Source: Lacibacter sp. H375 (lineage in GTDB: Bacteria; Bacteroidota; Bacteroidia; Chitinophagales; Chitinophagaceae). Taken from it: a stretch of DNA of 64,000 nucleotides. Below are positions 27,658 through 35,719 of this stretch, piece after piece; the stretch's first letter is position 1, and each line of letters starts with the position of its first letter. The notes under the pieces are model-generated. The model worked only from the letters and a program-made list of their open reading frames with translations, made no database searches and had not been told where the DNA came from. The stretch is from NCBI RefSeq assembly GCF_037892425.1, contig NZ_JBBKTT010000001.1, positions 1,550,001 to 1,614,000 on the forward strand. Reading direction: 5' to 3'. The position numbers and the translations under genes were made by a program.

Positions 27658-28485
27658 ATGCAGAAAGGACCAATCGGCATATTTGATTCAGGTTATGGGG
27701 GTTTAACTGTTATGAAAGAAATTGTACAGCAGTTGCCACAGTATGATTATATCTATTTAGGTGATAACGCCCGTGCTCCTTATGGCACACGCAGCTTTGA
27801 AACAGTTTATCGGTATACATTAGAATGTGTGGATTGGTTTTTTAAACAAGGCTGCCCGTTAGTGATACTTGCCTGCAACACAGCATCTGCAAAAGCACTA
27901 AGGACGATTCAGCAAAACGATCTGCAACAGCTCAATCCAAAGAACAGGGTATTGGGTGTTATTCGTCCAACAGCAGAAGTCATCGGTCAGTTCAGTAAAA
28001 CAAAAAATGTGGGTGTACTTGCAACAGCAGGAACGGTACAATCTGAATCATACGAGATAGAGATCACGAAATTTTATCCTGATGTAAACGTATTTCAACA
28101 AGCTTGCCCCATGTGGGTTCCGTTGATCGAGAATAATGAACACACAAATGCCGGTGCTGATTATTTTGTAAAAGAATATGTGGATGAACTGATGCAGCAA
28201 TCAGCCAACATTGATACTGTGTTATTAGGCTGCACTCATTATCCTTTGTTGAGTGAAAAGATCAAACAACAATTGCCGGAGCATGTGCAGGTATTATCGC
28301 AGGGAAAAATTGTAGCCGAAAGCCTGGTCGATTACTTGCAGCGCCACCCAGAAATGGAAGAACGCCTGACAAAAGGAGGAACGAAAAAGTTCTTTACGAC
28401 TGATTCGGTTGCTGATTTTGACAGGCATGCCCGGTTGTTTTATGGGGCGGATGTACGATGTGCCCACGTGGAGCTTGCAGGATGA
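27658..28485 (+). CDS. murI: Glutamate racemase
   Basis: 275 residues. IGIFDSGYGGLTVMKEI is the family start, YLGDNARAPYG follows, and both catalytic cysteines are present: Cys73 in LACNTASAKA and Cys192 in LGCTHYPLL. It interconverts L- and D-glutamate in the cytoplasm to supply D-Glu for peptidoglycan. The gene has no tightly linked partner. It begins 18 nt after the terminator hairpin and is followed by a 287-nt gap before rpmH. Confidence 0.96.
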   Translation: MQKGPIGIFDSGYGGLTVMKEIVQQLPQYDYIYLGDNARAPYGTRSFETVYRYTLECVDWFFKQGCPLVILACNTASAKALRTIQQNDLQQLNPKNRVLGVIRPTAEVIGQFSKTKNVGVLATAGTVQSESYEIEITKFYPDVNVFQQACPMWVPLIENNEHTNAGADYFVKEYVDELMQQSANIDTVLLGCTHYPLLSEKIKQQLPEHVQVLSQGKIVAESLVDYLQRHPEMEERLTKGGTKKFFTTDSVADFDRHARLFYGADVRCAHVELAG

Positions 28486-28666
28486 TTATCCCACTTTGTA
28501 GGGCAACAAAACTGCTGCACAGAAAACTGATTACCAAGGGTGGGTGGAAGAATAGGATTCCCGGACGTACAAGAGCTTGCGTGGCAACAGGTGATGCCAC
28601 AGGCAAAAGAGCCGGTATCAGCAGAATTTTCTTGCCTCAAACACTGTGTTTTCGGGCAGTTTCCCC

Positions 28667-28674
28667 TACCTTTG
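28667..28674 (+). promoter_or_regulatory. Promoter -7 box for rpmH, in a 287-nt non-coding gap
   Basis: TACCTTTG matches the Bacteroidota -7 consensus exactly. Transcription would start near 28681, giving a leader of about 90 nt before the rpmH ATG at 28773. The -33 region (TTTTCG near 28649) is a poor match. The gap 28486-28772 contains overlapping open frames on both strands, but none resembles a protein I know. Confidence 0.6.
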
Positions 28675-28772
28675 CCGTCCTTTCACAAACAGCGGGAAGT
28701 GGTGTTCTCACTGCGTGATATGAAATTTCCGGTTTCTCCCCGGTATTTTTTAAAGAAGTAAAACAGCAAACA

Positions 28773-28940
28773 ATGCCAGGAAAAAAACGCACATACCAGC
28801 CTTCGAAGCGTCGCAGAAAAACCACACACGGTTTTCGCAAGCGTATGCAAGATGCTAATGGCCGCAAAGTATTAAACAGCCGCCGTGCAAAGGGTCGTCA
28901 TAAGCTCACTATCTCTGATGAGCGTGGCGCTAAGAAATAA
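28773..28940 (+). CDS. rpmH: 50S ribosomal protein L34
   Basis: A short gene of 55 codons placed by hand: [20 protein letters not shown], then [20 protein letters not shown] and [15 protein letters not shown]. The KRTYQPSxRxRxxTHGFxxRM and GRxVLxxRRxKGRxxL patterns are those of L34, a basic protein of the large ribosomal subunit. It is followed by a terminator hairpin and then rnpA and yidD, the common bacterial rpmH-rnpA-yidD order. Confidence 0.97.
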   Translation: MPGKKRTYQPSKRRRKTTHGFRKRMQDANGRKVLNSRRAKGRHKLTISDERGAKK

Positions 28941-28966
28941 TATTCTTACGAACAGAAGATATTCTT

Positions 28967-28999
28967 AAGTCTCCCGTTTATCGGGAGACTTTTTATTTT
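28967..28999 (+). terminator. Hairpin terminator between rpmH and rnpA
   Basis: AAGTCTCCCG (28967-28976), a five-base loop TTTAT, and CGGGAGACTT (28982-28991), followed by a T-rich run. It lies 27 nt after rpmH and may attenuate rather than fully stop transcription into rnpA. Confidence 0.85.
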
Positions 29000-29041
29000 G
29001 CCCCCATCCCCTGAAGGGGAGTTATTTTTGTTGGTATAAAA

Positions 29042-29449
29042 TTGGAAAAACTGATACGATACACATTAGGCAAACATGAGCGGATGAAAAGCCGCAAGCA
29101 GATCGAATTGCTTTTTAAAGAGGGCAAAACATTCTCGGCTTCACCTTTGCGTGTGTACTATTCTGTTCAGCCATTTTCTGCAGGCTATGGTCCATTGCTT
29201 TTCGGCGTTGCCGTTGGCACACGAAATTTTAAAAAAGCAGTTGACCGTAATCGTATTAAACGATTGATACGTGAAGCATGGCGATTGCAAAAAAATGAAC
29301 TTCAGCAAAAACTGAAACAGGAGAACAAACAGCTGCATGTGTTTTTTATTTTCACCGGTAAAGAAGTGCCCGACTATAAATTGATAGCTGAAAAGACGGG
29401 AGTAGCTTTACAAAAACTGGAACAAATTAGTGTGCAGTCAGCATTATAA
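29042..29449 (+). CDS. rnpA: Ribonuclease P protein component
   Basis: 135 residues. [20 protein letters not shown] leads into [11 protein letters not shown], and the RNase P signature [16 protein letters not shown] is intact. The protein helps the RNase P RNA to trim 5' leaders of tRNA precursors. The start is a TTG at 29042. The frame is closed by a TGA at 29012 and no ATG or GTG lies between, so a TTG start is forced by the sequence unless translation begins at the internal Met15. The 3' end overlaps yidD by 20 nt. Confidence 0.93.
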   Translation: MEKLIRYTLGKHERMKSRKQIELLFKEGKTFSASPLRVYYSVQPFSAGYGPLLFGVAVGTRNFKKAVDRNRIKRLIREAWRLQKNELQQKLKQENKQLHVFFIFTGKEVPDYKLIAEKTGVALQKLEQISVQSAL

Positions 29450-29699
29450 AGAAGAAACATCAACATCATACAGCAGGATAAAAACGATCCTCAGTTTCCC
29501 TTTTATTTTATTGATCCGTTTTTATCAGTATGTCATTAGCCCGGCAATTGGTCCGAAATGCCGATACACACCTACATGTAGTCAATACGGAATTGAAGCA
29601 TTGAAAAAACACGGACCGATCAAAGGTTTGTGGTTAACCATGAAGCGAATAAGTAAATGTCATCCCTGGGGAGGAAGTGGTTACGACCCTGTTCCTTAA
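29430..29699 (+). CDS. yidD: Membrane protein insertion efficiency factor YidD
   Basis: 89 residues from the GTG at 29430, which overlaps rnpA by 20 nt and suggests translational coupling. No ATG is available upstream of the conserved part. The family pattern is complete: [20 protein letters not shown], then [15 protein letters not shown], and [16 protein letters not shown] at the C-terminus. YidD assists the YidC insertase at the inner membrane. yidC itself is not next to it here. The stop codon (29697-29699) overlaps the stop of the convergent acetyltransferase gene. Confidence 0.94.
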   Translation: MCSQHYKEETSTSYSRIKTILSFPFILLIRFYQYVISPAIGPKCRYTPTCSQYGIEALKKHGPIKGLWLTMKRISKCHPWGGSGYDPVP

Positions 29700-30175
29700 A
29701 ACAAATACGCCATCACGGCTTCATCAACGTACTGATCCTTACTTTTTAAATACGTGTATTTTTTCAATACACCTTCATGCTGAAAACCTGCTTTGAGATA
29801 AAGCTCAATTGCTTTTTTGTTTGATGTAGAAACAGTTAATTCGATACGTAGAAAACCCTGCTGTTTTGCATATTCTTTTATTTCTTCCATCATACGCAAG
29901 CCATAACCTTTGCCTGCCTGTTCGGGATCAATAGCTAAGCCACCGAGATAAACAATATGCGTATTACGATAATGTTGAGGTACAAGTTTGAACATACCAA
30001 CCGGCACACCTGCATCTTCAAAAATATACAACACGCCTTTGTTTTGTAATTCATTAAAAACACTTCGAAAATCTTCCGGGTGCATGAATTCATACAGAAG
30101 GAATGGATTTACCTGAGGATGCATGTACAGGTAGTACAGAAAACCGAAATCATTGCTTGTTGCTTTTCGTATCAT
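29696..30175 (-). CDS. GNAT family N-acetyltransferase
   Basis: 159 residues. The acetyl-CoA-binding motif A is visible as [20 protein letters not shown] (Q/R-x-x-G-x-G/A type). The later [27 protein letters not shown] is the typical motif B with the GF turn. The substrate is unknown. Family members acetylate antibiotics, amino groups of proteins or metabolites. It is convergent with yidD, sharing two bases of the stop codons, and divergent from tag. Confidence 0.9.
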   Translation of the reverse strand: MIRKATSNDFGFLYYLYMHPQVNPFLLYEFMHPEDFRSVFNELQNKGVLYIFEDAGVPVGMFKLVPQHYRNTHIVYLGGLAIDPEQAGKGYGLRMMEEIKEYAKQQGFLRIELTVSTSNKKAIELYLKAGFQHEGVLKKYTYLKSKDQYVDEAVMAYLF

Positions 30176-30231
30176 TTGTACTGTTGCGGAGTGTGAAATT
30201 AATTACTTTGCAAGAGTACAAAGCAAAAATC

Positions 30232-30801
30232 ATGGCAAAAGAAAAAATTAGATGCAGCTGGTGTTTGAAAGACGACTTGTATAAAGCGTACCACGATGAG
30301 GAATGGGGAACTCCATTGCACGACGATGATAAATTGTTTGAGCTGCTCTGCCTTGAAGGAGCACAGGCAGGATTAAGCTGGTACACAATACTTAGCAAAA
30401 GAGAAAACTATCGCAAAGCGTTTGATGGATTTGACGCAAAGAAAATTGCGAAGTATAGCGATAAGAAAATAGAGGCATTGTTGCAGGATGCAGGGATTGT
30501 GCGCAACCGTTTAAAAGTGAATGCTTTTATACAGAATGCAAAAACATATCTCGCTATACAAAAAGAGTTCGGCAGTTTTGACAAATACATCTGGCAGTTT
30601 GTTGGCGGTAAACCCATTGTAAATAAAGTGAGAGGGATGGGCGATGTTCCGGCAAAAACCGCAATCTCTGATGCAATGAGCAAAGATTTATTGAAGCGGG
30701 GATTTAAGTTTGTTGGCTCAACTATTTGTTATGCATTTATGCAGGCAAGTGGAATGGTGAACGATCATGCAGAAGATTGTTGGAAGAAAAAGAAGAAATA
30801 A
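30232..30801 (+). CDS. tag: DNA-3-methyladenine glycosylase I
   Basis: 189 residues from the ATG at 30232. The open frame begins 43 codons earlier but that extension is not family-like. It matches Tag throughout: RCSWCLKDDLYKAYHDEEWG (zinc-binding Cys and His), LFELLCLEGAQAGLSWYTIL and RENYRKAFDGFD. The C-terminal FKFVGSTICYAFMQASGMVN with NDHAEDCW carries the other zinc ligands. It removes 3-methyladenine from alkylated DNA in the cytoplasm. It probably stands alone, as a terminator follows after 23 nt. Confidence 0.96.
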   Translation: MAKEKIRCSWCLKDDLYKAYHDEEWGTPLHDDDKLFELLCLEGAQAGLSWYTILSKRENYRKAFDGFDAKKIAKYSDKKIEALLQDAGIVRNRLKVNAFIQNAKTYLAIQKEFGSFDKYIWQFVGGKPIVNKVRGMGDVPAKTAISDAMSKDLLKRGFKFVGSTICYAFMQASGMVNDHAEDCWKKKKK

Positions 30802-30824
30802 TTCTTGCTACGACGAGAAGCAAT

Positions 30825-30858
30825 AAAAAAGCCGTTTCATTTTTGAAACGGCTTTTTT
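30825..30858. terminator. Bidirectional terminator between tag and sod
   Basis: AAAAAAGCCGTTTCA (30825-30839) is the exact reverse complement of 30844-30858 with a 4-nt loop. A and T tracts on both sides make it a terminator in both directions for the convergent tag and superoxide dismutase genes. Confidence 0.93.
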
Positions 30859-30874
30859 ATTGGTGAGACTTCTA

Positions 30875-31474
30875 TTATTTTCCAAAACGTTCTGCTACTT
30901 TGCTCCAGTTTACTACATTCCAGAATGCAGCTAAATAATCAGCACGACGGTTCTGATACTTTAAGTAGTAAGCATGTTCCCAAACATCCACACCAAGGAT
31001 TGGCGTACCTTTTACTTCAGCAACATCCATCAAAGGATTATCCTGGTTAGGAGTAGAAGTAACTTCAAGCTTACCATCTTTAAAGATCAACCAGGCCCAG
31101 CCGCTGCCGAAACGGGTCATACCAGCTGCTGCAAATTTTTCTTTAAATGCGTCGAATGAACCGAATGCTGCATTGATCGCATCAGCCAATGCACCTGTTG
31201 GTGTACCACCTGCGTTTGCCGCTAATGATTCCCAGAAAAAAGTATGATTCCAGTGACCACCACCATTATTACGAACCGCAGGAGAAATACTTCCTGCAAC
31301 AGCTATTAATTGCTCAAGTGTTTTGCTTTCGTGCTCAGTGCCGGCAATTGCTTTGTTGAGGTTGTCAACATAAGCCTGGTGATGTTTGCCGTGATGTATC
31401 TGCATAGTGGTTGTGTCGATATGAGGCTCCAGTGCATCATGTGCATATGGAAGAGGTGCTAATGTAAATGCCAT
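30875..31474 (-). CDS. Superoxide dismutase (Fe/Mn family, probably Mn type)
   Basis: 199 residues. All metal ligands are visible: the first His in [14 protein letters not shown], His in [12 protein letters not shown], and Asp and His in [20 protein letters not shown]. The Gly in NGGGHWNH together with the Gln in NQDNPLM points to the Mn-using branch, which is inference from family rules. It converts superoxide to oxygen and peroxide, with no signal peptide, so it is cytoplasmic. A -7 box lies 43 nt upstream and a terminator follows. The aldehyde dehydrogenase and glutathione peroxidase genes nearby give the region an oxidative-stress flavour. Confidence 0.96.
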   Translation of the reverse strand: MAFTLAPLPYAHDALEPHIDTTTMQIHHGKHHQAYVDNLNKAIAGTEHESKTLEQLIAVAGSISPAVRNNGGGHWNHTFFWESLAANAGGTPTGALADAINAAFGSFDAFKEKFAAAGMTRFGSGWAWLIFKDGKLEVTSTPNQDNPLMDVAEVKGTPILGVDVWEHAYYLKYQNRRADYLAAFWNVVNWSKVAERFGK

Positions 31475-31516
31475 GTTCTGTAAGTTTTAAATTTTACGAA
31501 ATTGTTTAACGGAGAA

Positions 31517-31524
31517 CAAATGTA
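31517..31524 (-). promoter_or_regulatory. Promoter -7 box for superoxide dismutase
   Basis: On the minus strand this reads TACATTTG, an exact TAnnTTTG match, with the expected start near 31510 and a ~35-nt leader before the ATG at 31474. The -33 box is not clear. Confidence 0.5.
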
Positions 31525-31580
31525 CAAACAGATAATTTAAAATGCAGATCGATTAAACTTACAGCAATTAGCATACCAGC

Positions 31581-31613
31581 AGAAAAAAAGAAAGGAATGC
31601 ACTGCTGCATTCC
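31581..31613 (-). terminator. Terminator of the small lipoprotein gene
   Basis: GGAATGCA (31594-31601), the loop CTGC, and TGCATTCC (31606-31613). On the minus strand the hairpin is followed by TTTCTTTTTTTCT, placing it 24 nt after the stop of the gene at 31638-32000. Confidence 0.85.
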
Positions 31614-31637
31614 CTGTCTCCATTGGGCTTTGGGTTT

Positions 31638-32000
31638 TTATTGGGAACAGTACCAGTTTATTTGATCCTGTGCCTGGTAATAACTTAACCAGATATCACG
31701 GATGTTTACCGTCATAAGGTTACCACGGCTTCGGTTATAGATACTTCTTGTGCCGTAATAACTAAAGTCGCCATAAAGTACTTCGCCAACGGTTGGGCGG
31801 AACGACCAGTTTTCGGCTACAGTATAACCGTTAGCGGTTTCAATAACGATGTAATCGCAATTAAAATCAGCAAACACAACTACTCCACGTTCTTTTCGTA
31901 ACCATTGTGATTCGTCGATGGGAACAGGTTGCAAATCGGTCTTTCGGCAAGCTGACAGAAAGACCAGGCTGAGTATAGCAAAACCAATGATCTTTTTCAT
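31638..32000 (-). CDS. Small lipoprotein of unknown function
   Basis: 120 residues from the ATG at 32000. The open frame runs 14 codons further, but this start gives a lipoprotein signal, MKKIIGFAILSLVFLSAC with Cys18. The mature part (RKTDLQPVPIDESQWLRKER, DFNCDYIVIETANGYTVAEN, LYGDFSYYGTRSIYNRSRGN) looks like a small beta barrel and resembles uncharacterised Bacteroidota lipoproteins. I do not recognise a family with a known role. It has its own terminator and probably its own promoter. Confidence 0.75.
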   Translation of the reverse strand: MKKIIGFAILSLVFLSACRKTDLQPVPIDESQWLRKERGVVVFADFNCDYIVIETANGYTVAENWSFRPTVGEVLYGDFSYYGTRSIYNRSRGNLMTVNIRDIWLSYYQAQDQINWYCSQ

Positions 32001-32100
32001 GTATAGATATTTAGTACACAGATTAGATGTATACACCTGCACGAAGTTGTAAGTAAGAGTAAGAAGATTTTGTTAAACCATTTGACTACTTTGATGCAGC

Positions 32101-32403
32101 TTATTTCGTCAGACGGTTGAGCTTCGTTCCTTTCTCAACAAAGGTTTCAACCAGCCCTTTTGTTTCAAGATCAAGACGAATAGAGACGGTGTACCAGGGG
32201 ATGGAACCTTTAAATCCCGGCATTTTTTTACGGATGATCTTCGCCACATCATCAGAAAGTTCAGTGAACGTTTTTCCCTTACTCCCTTTCAGGCTTTGCA
32301 GGATCGCTGCTCTTACGGGCTCGTAAATGTCAGCATCAAACTTCCGTTCAGTTCCAGTTACAGGATGTGTAACCATGATCTTTTTTGAAGTTGCTTTGGC
32401 CAT
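32101..32403 (-). CDS. Uncharacterised small winged-helix-like protein
   Basis: 100 residues. Basic N-terminus, then AAILQSLKGSKGKTFTELSD and SIRLDLETKGLVETFVEKGT. Together these look like a compact winged-helix fold, with a recognition-type helix and a wing ending in a beta turn. It may belong to a DUF6958-like family, which I hold only weakly. It begins 3 nt after the stop of tadA and is probably co-transcribed with it. DNA binding is plausible but not shown. Confidence 0.7.
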   Translation of the reverse strand: MAKATSKKIMVTHPVTGTERKFDADIYEPVRAAILQSLKGSKGKTFTELSDDVAKIIRKKMPGFKGSIPWYTVSIRLDLETKGLVETFVEKGTKLNRLTK

Positions 32404-32406
32404 AAA

Positions 32407-32844
32407 CTATCGTTTTTCCTTGAAAAAATCCTTCATCAGCTTTGCACAATCTTCTTGCAAAACACCACTTAAAATTTCGGCTTTCTGATGAAACGGAGAT
32501 TCATCTTTTGTTATTCGTTTGTGCCCATTCTTTTCATCATCAGCACCCCAAACAATACGGGTTACTTTGCTCCAGTACAATGCCCCGGCACACATCAAAC
32601 AAGGTTCAACTGTTACATACAATGTTGCGTCAGGCAAATATTTTGCACCTATTTGACTGAAGGCAGATGTTAATGCAATCATCTCTGCATGTGCTGTGGG
32701 ATCATTCAGCCGCTCCGTCATATTACGCCCACGGGCTATGATCTTGTTGTTTATTACCACAACAGCACCAATGGGAATTTCACCTTCTTCAAACGCAAGC
32801 TCTGCTTCCTTCAATGCCTGTTTCATGAAATGTTCGTCCGTCAT
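32407..32844 (-). CDS. tadA: tRNA adenosine(34) deaminase / nucleoside deaminase TadA
   Basis: 145 residues. The zinc deaminase signature is complete: AHAEMIAL with His52 and catalytic Glu54, and PCLMCAGALYWSKVTRIVWG with Cys82 and Cys85. The N-terminus MTDEHFMKQALKEAELAFEE and the IPIGAVVV motif are TadA-like. It converts A34 to inosine in tRNA-Arg. Guanine or other nucleobase deaminases share the fold and cannot be fully excluded. It is divergent from the aldehyde dehydrogenase operon and followed by the winged-helix-like ORF. Confidence 0.9.
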   Translation of the reverse strand: MTDEHFMKQALKEAELAFEEGEIPIGAVVVINNKIIARGRNMTERLNDPTAHAEMIALTSAFSQIGAKYLPDATLYVTVEPCLMCAGALYWSKVTRIVWGADDEKNGHKRITKDESPFHQKAEILSGVLQEDCAKLMKDFFKEKR

Positions 32845-32871
32845 AAAGCGAAGTTAGTTATTCAGCGAAAT

Positions 32872-32934
32872 AGGTATGCCCTACCTGTTTCTTCTTTTTC
32901 AATTGCGGGAGATCATAATAGGTATGGCAAACCT
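32872..32934. promoter_or_regulatory. Pair of AGGT-N7-ACCT palindromes
   Basis: AGGTATGCCCTACCT at 32872-32886 has perfect AGGTA/TACCT arms. AGGTATGGCAAACCT at 32920-32934 has AGGT/ACCT arms. They are 48 bp apart, and the second lies at the -33 region of the candidate promoter for the aldehyde dehydrogenase gene. They look like two copies of one operator between the divergent tadA and aldehyde dehydrogenase genes. The cognate regulator is unknown. Confidence 0.5.
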
Positions 32935-32945
32935 AAAAGCTTTGT

Positions 32946-32953
32946 TACATTTG
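32946..32953 (+). promoter_or_regulatory. Promoter -7 box for the aldehyde dehydrogenase operon
   Basis: TACATTTG, an exact TAnnTTTG match. The start would be near 32960, ~50 nt before the ATG at 33009. The second palindrome ends 12 nt upstream, so a bound protein there would overlap the polymerase site. Confidence 0.5.
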
Positions 32954-33008
32954 TAAAACCACATATTTCTAACCGATTGCCTCAACAGTTTAAACACGAA
33001 AGCCATTC

Positions 33009-34394
33009 ATGAATCCATATCAAACTTTATACGAAAGCCAGGTTGCTTATTATAAGTCAGGTGTTACAAGAACACTTGCATTTCGTAAAGAGCAATTAAA
33101 GAAACTGGAATCATTGCTTCGTAACAACGAACAACTGATTGAAGAGGCTTTGTATAAAGATCTACGCAAACACAAACAGGAAGTGTACATGACAGAACTG
33201 GGCCCTGTGTATGAAGAAATACGAGTACAGTTAAGAGGCGTGCGGCAATGGATGCAACCACAAACAGTAGAAACGCCGTTGTATCTCTTGCCTTCTGTTA
33301 CCAAACTCTATCCAGAACCTGTAGGCAATGTGATCGTTATCTCACCATGGAATTACCCGGTGTTATTAACCTATCGTGCAGTGGCAGGTGCAATAGCGGC
33401 CGGAAACACAGTGATCATCAAACATTCTGAGTTAAGTTATCATACATCTACATTAATGGAGCACCTCATCAACAAACATTTCTCTGATGAGTATATACAT
33501 GCAGTAAGTGGAGATGGTGCAACGGTGGTGCCGCAATTGCTGGAGCATTTTCATTTCGGGCATGTGTTCTTTACTGGTGGAACGGAGATTGGGAAAAAGA
33601 TCATGGGCATGGCAGCAAAACAATTATCGCCCGTATCACTTGAGCTTGGGGGTAAAAGCCCATGTATTGTAGATGCAAATGCTGATCTTAAAATGGCTTC
33701 GAAAAGAATTGTGTGGGGCAAATTGCTCAACTGCGGGCAATCATGTGTGGCGCCCGACTACCTTGTAGTTCATGAAACTGTTAAAGACAAACTCATTCAA
33801 ACGATCATTAAAACAATTGAAGAGTGTTACGGAACAGACAGAGAGGCGAATGATAATTACGGATGCATCATCAATAACCGCAGGTTTCATTCGATCGTAA
33901 AGTATTTGCAGGAGGGGAACGTCCTTTATGGTGGCGACGTGAATGAAGAAAGCAGGCATATTGGTCCAACAATCATTGAAAATGTAAAACCTGATGCAGC
34001 GGTAATGCGTGAAGAAATTTTTGGCCCGGTATTGCCTGTATTTACTTTCAGGGAGAAAGAAGATGTGTTGAAGCTTGTTGATCTGAATCCTAATCCATTG
34101 GCGGTTTATATTTTCAGCAAATCAACAGCAACGCAGGATTTTTTTATTGAGAAGATCAGTTTTGGTGCAGGCTGTATAAACGAAACAATTTACCAATTAG
34201 GAAGCAGCAGTATTCCGTTTGGTGGTATTGGTACAAGCGGCCATGGTGGACATTTGGGTAAATTTTCGTTCGATACATTTACACACTACAAGGGTATTGT
34301 AAAGAAAGTGAACTGGTTTGAACCGTTTTTCCGCTATCCACCATTCAGCAAATCAAAACTTCGCCTCTGGCGTTTGGCTTTGGGAAGAAAATAA
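33009..34394 (+). CDS. Aldehyde dehydrogenase (class 3-like)
   Basis: 461 residues, the short length of class 3 (fatty aldehyde) dehydrogenases. VIVISPWNYPVLLTYRAVAG is the family start of the cofactor fold, VFFTGGTEIGKKIM the NAD(P) loop, VSLELGGKSPCIVDANADL holds the general-base Glu, and GQSCVAPDYLVV the catalytic Cys. It oxidises aldehydes to acids. It is the first gene of a compact operon whose next gene, the glutathione peroxidase-like gene, starts 6 nt later, which suggests clearance of lipid-derived aldehydes and peroxides. Confidence 0.93.
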   Translation: MNPYQTLYESQVAYYKSGVTRTLAFRKEQLKKLESLLRNNEQLIEEALYKDLRKHKQEVYMTELGPVYEEIRVQLRGVRQWMQPQTVETPLYLLPSVTKLYPEPVGNVIVISPWNYPVLLTYRAVAGAIAAGNTVIIKHSELSYHTSTLMEHLINKHFSDEYIHAVSGDGATVVPQLLEHFHFGHVFFTGGTEIGKKIMGMAAKQLSPVSLELGGKSPCIVDANADLKMASKRIVWGKLLNCGQSCVAPDYLVVHETVKDKLIQTIIKTIEECYGTDREANDNYGCIINNRRFHSIVKYLQEGNVLYGGDVNEESRHIGPTIIENVKPDAAVMREEIFGPVLPVFTFREKEDVLKLVDLNPNPLAVYIFSKSTATQDFFIEKISFGAGCINETIYQLGSSSIPFGGIGTSGHGGHLGKFSFDTFTHYKGIVKKVNWFEPFFRYPPFSKSKLRLWRLALGRK

Positions 34395-34399
34395 AGCAG

Positions 34400-35080
34400 A
34401 TGCGTAAACTTAAACGACTTGCCATTGTTCTAATGCTGATTGCTGTTGTAGCAATTGGTTATTTCTTTTATGTAAATCGAAACAGTGCGAATATGACCAC
34501 AAGACAAAAGATATTGAAAGCAGTTTATCCGGCATGGATTGCTTTTACAAAGATTATCGGTAAGAACAATGATGCATTGACAAACAAGCATGCGAAACCT
34601 TCTGTTCCATTTCATACATTGAAAGCAACAATGAATAATGGAGCTACCTATGACTTTTCTCAACTAGAAGGTAAGAAAGTGTTGTTGGTAAATACTGCCA
34701 GTGATTGTGGTTATACCGGCCAGTACGATGAATTGCAGAAGCTGTATGAAAAATTCCAAAACAAACTGGTTATTCTGGGGTTTCCGGCGAATGATTTTAA
34801 GGAACAGGAAAAAGGAAGTGACGAAGATATTGCAGCGTTTTGCAAAATAAACTTTGGTGTTACTTTTCCATTAATGAAAAAAAGCAGTGTTGTTAAGAAT
34901 AATAACCAGAATGAAATATTTCAATGGCTAACCGATTCTGCGAAGAATGGATGGAACAGTAAAGCACCCACCTGGAATTTTTCGAAATATCTGGTGAATG
35001 AAGAAGGAGTCCTTACCAATTACTTTGATCCCTCTGTGTCTCCCATGAGCGAACAGGTTCTGAAGGAAGTAGAAAAATAG
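34400..35080 (+). CDS. Glutathione peroxidase-like thiol peroxidase with N-terminal membrane anchor
   Basis: 226 residues. Residues ~5-25 form one hydrophobic helix, so the enzyme is membrane-anchored or exported. The active site is LLVNTASDCGYTGQYDELQ with peroxidatic Cys103. FPANDFKEQEKG replaces the usual FPCNQFGxQE, so the second Cys and the tetrad Gln are absent. APTWNFSKYLVN holds the tetrad Trp. Such enzymes usually use thioredoxin or another thiol donor to reduce peroxides. Loss of the usual resolving Cys suggests a one-Cys mechanism or a different partner. The gene is tightly spaced on both sides (5-6 nt). Confidence 0.9.
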   Translation: MRKLKRLAIVLMLIAVVAIGYFFYVNRNSANMTTRQKILKAVYPAWIAFTKIIGKNNDALTNKHAKPSVPFHTLKATMNNGATYDFSQLEGKKVLLVNTASDCGYTGQYDELQKLYEKFQNKLVILGFPANDFKEQEKGSDEDIAAFCKINFGVTFPLMKKSSVVKNNNQNEIFQWLTDSAKNGWNSKAPTWNFSKYLVNEEGVLTNYFDPSVSPMSEQVLKEVEK

Positions 35081-35084
35081 AAAC

Positions 35085-35717
35085 ATGACAGATCCGCAAA
35101 CCAATATTCGTCTTGAAATTGCAAACAGCATAACCCATGGCATCGGTATCATTTTTGGCATTGCTGCATTACCTGTGCTAAGTGCATTGGCAGCTACCAG
35201 GGATCATGCTAGCGGAGTTATTGGCGCAGCTGTTTATGGTTTTTGTTTTTTATTGTTGTTTAGCTTTTCAACTCTGTACCATGCGTTTCAGCACCCGAGA
35301 GTGAAAAAGGTGTTGCATGTGTTTGATCATATCAGTATCTATTTTCTCATTGCCGGAACGTACACCCCTTTTTTATTAAACTACATGATGAATGCAACAG
35401 GCATTACCATGTTGGTTGTATTGTGGAGTCTTACGTTCCTTGGTATCTTTTTCAAGATCTTTTTTACGGGGAGATTTAATTTTATTTCAACAATCATCTA
35501 TGTAGGGATGGGTTGGATACTACTTTTTAGCGGCAAGCAATTTTTTGATGCTATTCCTCTTGATGTAATGATCATGATCATCATTGGAGGTGTGCTTTAT
35601 AGCATTGGCGTAATTTTTTATCTCTGGGAAAAATTTCTTTTTCATCATCTCATCTGGCACCTGTTTGTATTAGCAGCAGCTATTTGTCATTATGTAGCAG
35701 TATTATTAATGGTTTAA
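35085..35717 (+). CDS. Hemolysin III / PAQR family membrane protein
   Basis: 210 residues with seven predicted membrane helices. The family motifs are LEIANSITHGIGIIFGIAAL at the N-terminus, LLFSFSTLYHAFQHPRVKK, FDHISIYFLIAGTYTPF, and FHHLIWHLFVLAAAICHYVA at the end, with the conserved His residues of the putative metal site. The true function of the bacterial family is not settled. Some members are described as hemolysins, while PAQR relatives act on lipids. It sits between the peroxidase and the hydrolase in one operon. Confidence 0.9.
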   Translation: MTDPQTNIRLEIANSITHGIGIIFGIAALPVLSALAATRDHASGVIGAAVYGFCFLLLFSFSTLYHAFQHPRVKKVLHVFDHISIYFLIAGTYTPFLLNYMMNATGITMLVVLWSLTFLGIFFKIFFTGRFNFISTIIYVGMGWILLFSGKQFFDAIPLDVMIMIIIGGVLYSIGVIFYLWEKFLFHHLIWHLFVLAAAICHYVAVLLMV

Positions 35718-35719
35718 GA

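Noticed and set aside
28458-28761. Overlapping ORFs of 70-86 residues on both strands between murI and rpmH
   Set aside because: Cys/Pro-rich, no signature, overlap each other and the rpmH promoter. More likely chance frames in a GC-richer gap.
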